Source of the DNA: S009-33 sp041694255
GTDB taxonomy: Bacteria; Patescibacteriota; Gracilibacteria; Absconditabacterales; Absconditicoccaceae
Length of the DNA: 18,780 nt
Reading direction: 5' to 3'
Assembly (NCBI GenBank): GCA_041694255.1
Contig: JASMTN010000034.1
Location: 1-18,780, forward strand
This document shows positions 15,843 to 18,780 of this stretch, in pieces; positions within the stretch are counted from its first letter, which is position 1, and the number at the start of each line of letters is the position of its first letter. The notes beneath the pieces were generated by a model that had not been told where the DNA came from, ran no database searches, and worked only from the letters and a program-made list of their open reading frames with translations. Made by a program: the position numbers and the translations under genes.

Positions 15843-17135
15843 ATGGATTATTCCACGATAGTAATATTTATAGTATTATTTTTCTTTTCTTGATTTTTTT
15901 CTGGTACAGAGATTGCACTAATGAGTTTAGCAAGGCATAAAATAGACTCATTTGTTAAACAAAAACTTCCATGAGCAAAAGATTTGCAGTATATTAAAAA
16001 TTATCCAGATAGATTATTGATTACTATTTTAATATGAAATAATCTTGTAAATACCTATACTGCAGCACTTGCAACAACTATAGCAATGTGAATCGCTAAG
16101 AATTCATGATTTTGAATAAATCAATCTACAGCAGTTTGAATAGCAACTTGAGTAGTTACACTTTTGTTGTTATTATTTTGAGAGATAGCTCCTAAAAGTT
16201 TTGCAACTAAAAATGCAGAAAAAATTTCTCTTTTTGTTTCAAAATTTTACAGAGTATTGATGTTTTTACTTTATCCCTTAGTTGTAGTAATTGAATATAT
16301 TACACTATTTTTTACTTGAAAAGCAAAAGCTGAAAAGGTTTCAGAAGAGGAAATACAAGCTTTTATAGATATGTGAAAAGAATCTTGAACTTTAGAACAT
16401 CAAGAACATGAACATCTTAAAAATATACTTGAATTGCAAGATACTGTTGCAGAAGATGTTATGACACCAAGAATTAAAATAGATAAATTACCTTCAAATT
16501 GTACTGTTAAAGATGCAAAAAATTATATTATAAATCATACACATTCAAGGATACCTGTTTATAAGGATGATATAGACTATATAATATGAATAGTTAATAT
16601 AAGATTACTTTTGCTTGAAATCGATAAGTGAAATGAAGATAAGACTTTAGAGCAAATAGAGCTTGTAAGTCCAATAAAAGTACCTTTAAATAAGCCTATA
16701 GATTGATTATTAAAAACTTTTCAAAAAACTCATCAACATATAAGTATAGTTATAGATGAATATGGTGGCGTGGCTTGACTTGTTACACTTGAAGATGTTA
16801 TTGAGGAAGTTTTCTGAGAAATACAAGATGAAACTGACAAAGAAGAGCTTCCTATTAAGAAGATTTCTGATGATGAATATATTGTAGATTCAACAATCTT
16901 GTTTGAAGATATGATTAATATATTTAAGTTTTCTCTTGATGATTTTCCTAGTGATAAGACAAGGTATATGCAAGAAACAGTTAGTTATTTTATAACTCAT
17001 TATTTAGAAAGATTTCCTTATCCTAAAGAAACTATAAAATTAAATTTTAATAAAGACATAAATTTTATTGTAAAAGTTATCCAACTTGAAAATCAAAGTA
17101 TATGAAAAGTAAAAATAAAACTTGACAAAAAATAA
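15843..17135 (+). CDS. CNNM/CorC (HlyC) family membrane transporter-like protein
   Basis: A 430-residue protein with the standard three-part layout of this family, whose members are linked to Mg2+/Co2+ transport. Residues 1-165 form the DUF21/CNNM membrane domain, with FFFSGFFSGTEIALMSL at the first helix (match to the family FFSxxExAxxSl), LLITILIGNNLVNT and LLLLFGEIAPKSFATKN. Two CBS domains follow from about 207 (EDVMTPRIKIDKLP, SRIPVYKDDIDYIIGIV, then HISIVIDEYGGVAGLVTLEDVIEEVFGEI, the hallmark CBS2 motif). The C-terminal CorC/HlyC domain (about 325-425) has the usual DxxxYIVDSTILFEDM. The last residues are a short Lys-rich tail. The start ATG gives the complete first helix. It stands alone between the methyltransferase and pilin genes. 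Confidence 0.94.
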
Positions 17136-17145
17136 AAAAAAAATA

Positions 17146-17181
17146 AACTTAAATTTAAGTTGCTTTATTATTTTTAAGCAA
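17146..17181 (+). terminator. Weak inverted repeats after the CNNM/CorC gene
   Basis: AACTTAAATTTAAGTT (17146-17161) is a perfect AT-only palindrome, and TTGCTT (17160-17165) pairs with AAGCAA (17176-17181) across a loop containing five T. Either could stop transcription, but both stems are weak and no clean T-tract follows. Confidence 0.3.
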
Positions 17182-17210
17182 TATTATTTATAAATTAATA
17201 TAAAAAGATT

Positions 17211-17831
17211 ATGTTAAGAAGTAAAAAATTTGTTAAAGCATTTACTCTTGTTGAGATGCTTATAGTAGTAATTATTATTGGTATACTTATGTCTGCTTTG
17301 TTACCAAAACTTACATGAGCACAAGCAGGTGCTAGAGATACTGCAAGGACAATAGATGTTGCAAATATAAATACTGCACTTGCTATGTATTTTAATAATT
17401 CAGGTGTATATCCTCAAAGAGACTGTGCTAGTAACCTATCTGGTGATTTAAAGTCATATATAAAATCTATACCAACAGATCCTCAATGACAAAGAGTTGC
17501 TTTTTGAACTCAAAATAACTGATGTACAAGTTGATCATATGCTTATACAGATCTTACTTCAAATGGTTCATCTCAAGCTTGATCAGTAACTATAGCAAAC
17601 ATAGAAAGTTATGGTAAAAATTCTAATTGGGTACTTTCTTGAAGTTCAGATTATTCAGATTATGATACAAGTCCACAGTTTGAATCAGCAGATGATACAA
17701 AGAATTTGTTAGATTTACAATGTGATAGTGTTATAGAATCTGATGGTAGTAGTGTTAATTGATGTTCAGCCACTCAAAAAGAATGACAAACAGATGCTCA
17801 AAATCAAATGGTTTTTGTTGTTTTTAATTAG
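17211..17831 (+). CDS. Type IV pilin-like prepilin
   Basis: A 206-residue protein with a class III signal: the short basic leader MLRSKKFVKA, then FTLVEMLIVVIIIGILMSALLP, the hydrophobic N-terminal helix of type IV pilins and type II secretion pseudopilins. Glu at +5 of the mature protein (residue 15) is present. Cleavage would fall after Ala10, where most pilins have Gly. The helix continues into ARDTARTIDVANINTALAMYFNNSGVYP, typical of PilA/GspG. The C-terminal half is rich in Ser, Asn, Gly and Asp with four Cys (residues 74, 101, about 167 and 181), which may form disulfides. It is followed by a strong terminator and appears monocistronic, as expected for a major pilin made in quantity. 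No assembly genes (pilB, pilC, pilD) are in the window. Identity as major or minor pilin is not decidable. Confidence 0.92.
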
Positions 17832-17850
17832 TAAAAATATATATTTTTAC

Positions 17851-17878
17851 ACCTAGGAATATTTTCCTAGGTTTTTTT
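17851..17878 (+). terminator. Rho-independent terminator after the pilin gene
   Basis: ACCTAGGAA (17851-17859) pairs perfectly with TTCCTAGGT (17864-17872) around a 4-base loop, followed by T's to 17878. It starts about 20 bases after the stop codon. Confidence 0.92.
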
Positions 17879-17949
17879 ATTAAAAAAATTCTTGTAAATT
17901 ATTATAAAAAGATTAATAATATTGTATATTTATAAATTATTAAAATAAT

Positions 17950-18780
17950 ATGAAAAACCTTATATGAATTATTATATTTTCTTTTTTCTTTTTATGATTT
18001 TCTTTTTCATATTATTGGGATTTACAAGATATAGATATTATCTCAAGGTGAGAATGGATGGCTGATGACAAATACCTTTTTGAAAATTACAAAGAATATA
18101 AAAATATTATAGAAGATAATAAAACATTAAATCATAAAATAGAACAAAATCCTGAAAATTATAAAAGTTTACTAGAAAAAAGAGCAAGAAATAAAGAAAG
18201 AGAAAAGTACTTGTTAGAAAATTGGTCAAAAGAGATAAAGGCTGATAAAGTTATAAAAAAAATAAATTGAAAAGATCTTTGGTGGGACCTTGCATATAAA
18301 GAAGATAAGACAAAGATAATAGTTCATCATACTGCATCATCTTATACTAAAAATAAAAATATAGAAGATGTTAAAAAATACATAAGATGAGTTTATTACT
18401 ATCAAGCTATAAAGAGATGATGGTGAGATATAGGTTATAATTTTATTATAGATCAATTTTGAAATATATATGAATGAAGAAATGGTTGAAAAGATATAGT
18501 ATGAGCACATACTAAATGGAACAATGTGCCTTCTGTTTGAATAGTTTTGATATGAAATTTTGATAATGAAAAACCAACTGATAAGCAAATAGATAGTGTA
18601 GTTAAACTTTCTTCTTCTTTAGGTAAAAAATATAGCATAGACCCTTATAAAAAACAAACTTATCATATAAAATCTTGGCAATCTCCTTATATGCAAGATG
18701 TAGAAAATTATTCTATAATATGACATAAAGATGCAGGTCATACAGCTTGTCCTGGTACTTATTTGCATGATATGCTTGCA
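17950..18780 (+). CDS. PGRP-type N-acetylmuramoyl-L-alanine amidase (3' end outside window)
   Basis: 277 residues are visible and the frame is still open at the window edge. Residues 1-20 (MKNLIGIIIFSFFFLGFSFS) form a signal peptide, so it acts outside the membrane. A Lys/Glu-rich helical segment (about 40-105) separates it from the catalytic domain. The domain shows KIIVHHTASS (zinc ligand His126), the PGRP signature GWGDIGYNFIIDQFGNIYEGR, VPSVGIVLIGNF, and GHKDAGHTACPGTYL with the other zinc ligands His259 and Cys267, spaced eight apart as in T7 lysozyme. All three ligands are present, so it is probably an active enzyme cutting the bond between muramic acid and the stem peptide. The role may be cell-wall turnover or attack on a neighbour's wall; the sequence does not decide. 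It follows the pilin terminator, so it has its own promoter, not resolved here. Confidence 0.93.

Overview
The window comes from a very AT-rich bacterium that reads UGA as glycine (translation table 25), the code known from the candidate phyla Absconditabacteria (SR1) and Gracilibacteria (BD1-5/GN02). With the standard code nearly every gene is broken many times. With UGA = Gly, 19 intact genes appear, and the recoded positions fall on conserved glycines in RecA, DnaA, leucyl aminopeptidase and others. I cannot tell from the sequence which of the two phyla this is.

Layout. 1-3501 (+): the 3' end of recA, a MIP18/SufT-type Fe-S assembly protein, ribosomal protein bL9, a VirB2/TrbC-like two-helix membrane protein, and an unknown protein with a coiled coil and three membrane helices. 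3699-5096 (-): an M17 leucyl aminopeptidase, convergent with the preceding genes and divergent from the next. 5177-7143 (+): a shortened PriA-related protein without ATPase motifs, then queA. 7259-10003 (-): a small lipoprotein and a 662-residue secreted protein. 10149-17135 (+): dnaA, an M50 site-2-type protease, a small secreted protein, a lipoprotein joining a thioredoxin-like domain to a SlyD-type FKBP prolyl isomerase, an RNHCP zinc-finger protein, an RlmD-like rRNA methyltransferase and a CNNM/CorC-type transporter. 17211-18780 (+): a type IV pilin and the start of a PGRP-type amidase. No tRNA, rRNA, CRISPR array, transposase or phage gene is visible.

Housekeeping genes (replication, recombination, translation, tRNA and rRNA modification) are interleaved with envelope functions: two lipoproteins, several secreted proteins, a pilin, an intramembrane protease and a peptidoglycan amidase. 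That mix suits a small, probably host-attached cell, but the lifestyle is inference.

The intergenic DNA is unusual. Nine short arrays keep an AAG (or CTT) triplet every seven bases. In the coding sense AAG follows stop codons and CTT precedes start codons, with one exception inside a composite block. One array has become the C-terminus of QueA and another fills the whole gap before queA. The recA-bL9 interval adds a 53-bp direct repeat on both sides of the MIP18-family gene, a 67-bp element with terminal inverted repeats and a 39/40-bp tandem duplication. None of the 18 visible start codons has a clear Shine-Dalgarno sequence. Only one CGN arginine codon was found in the whole window.
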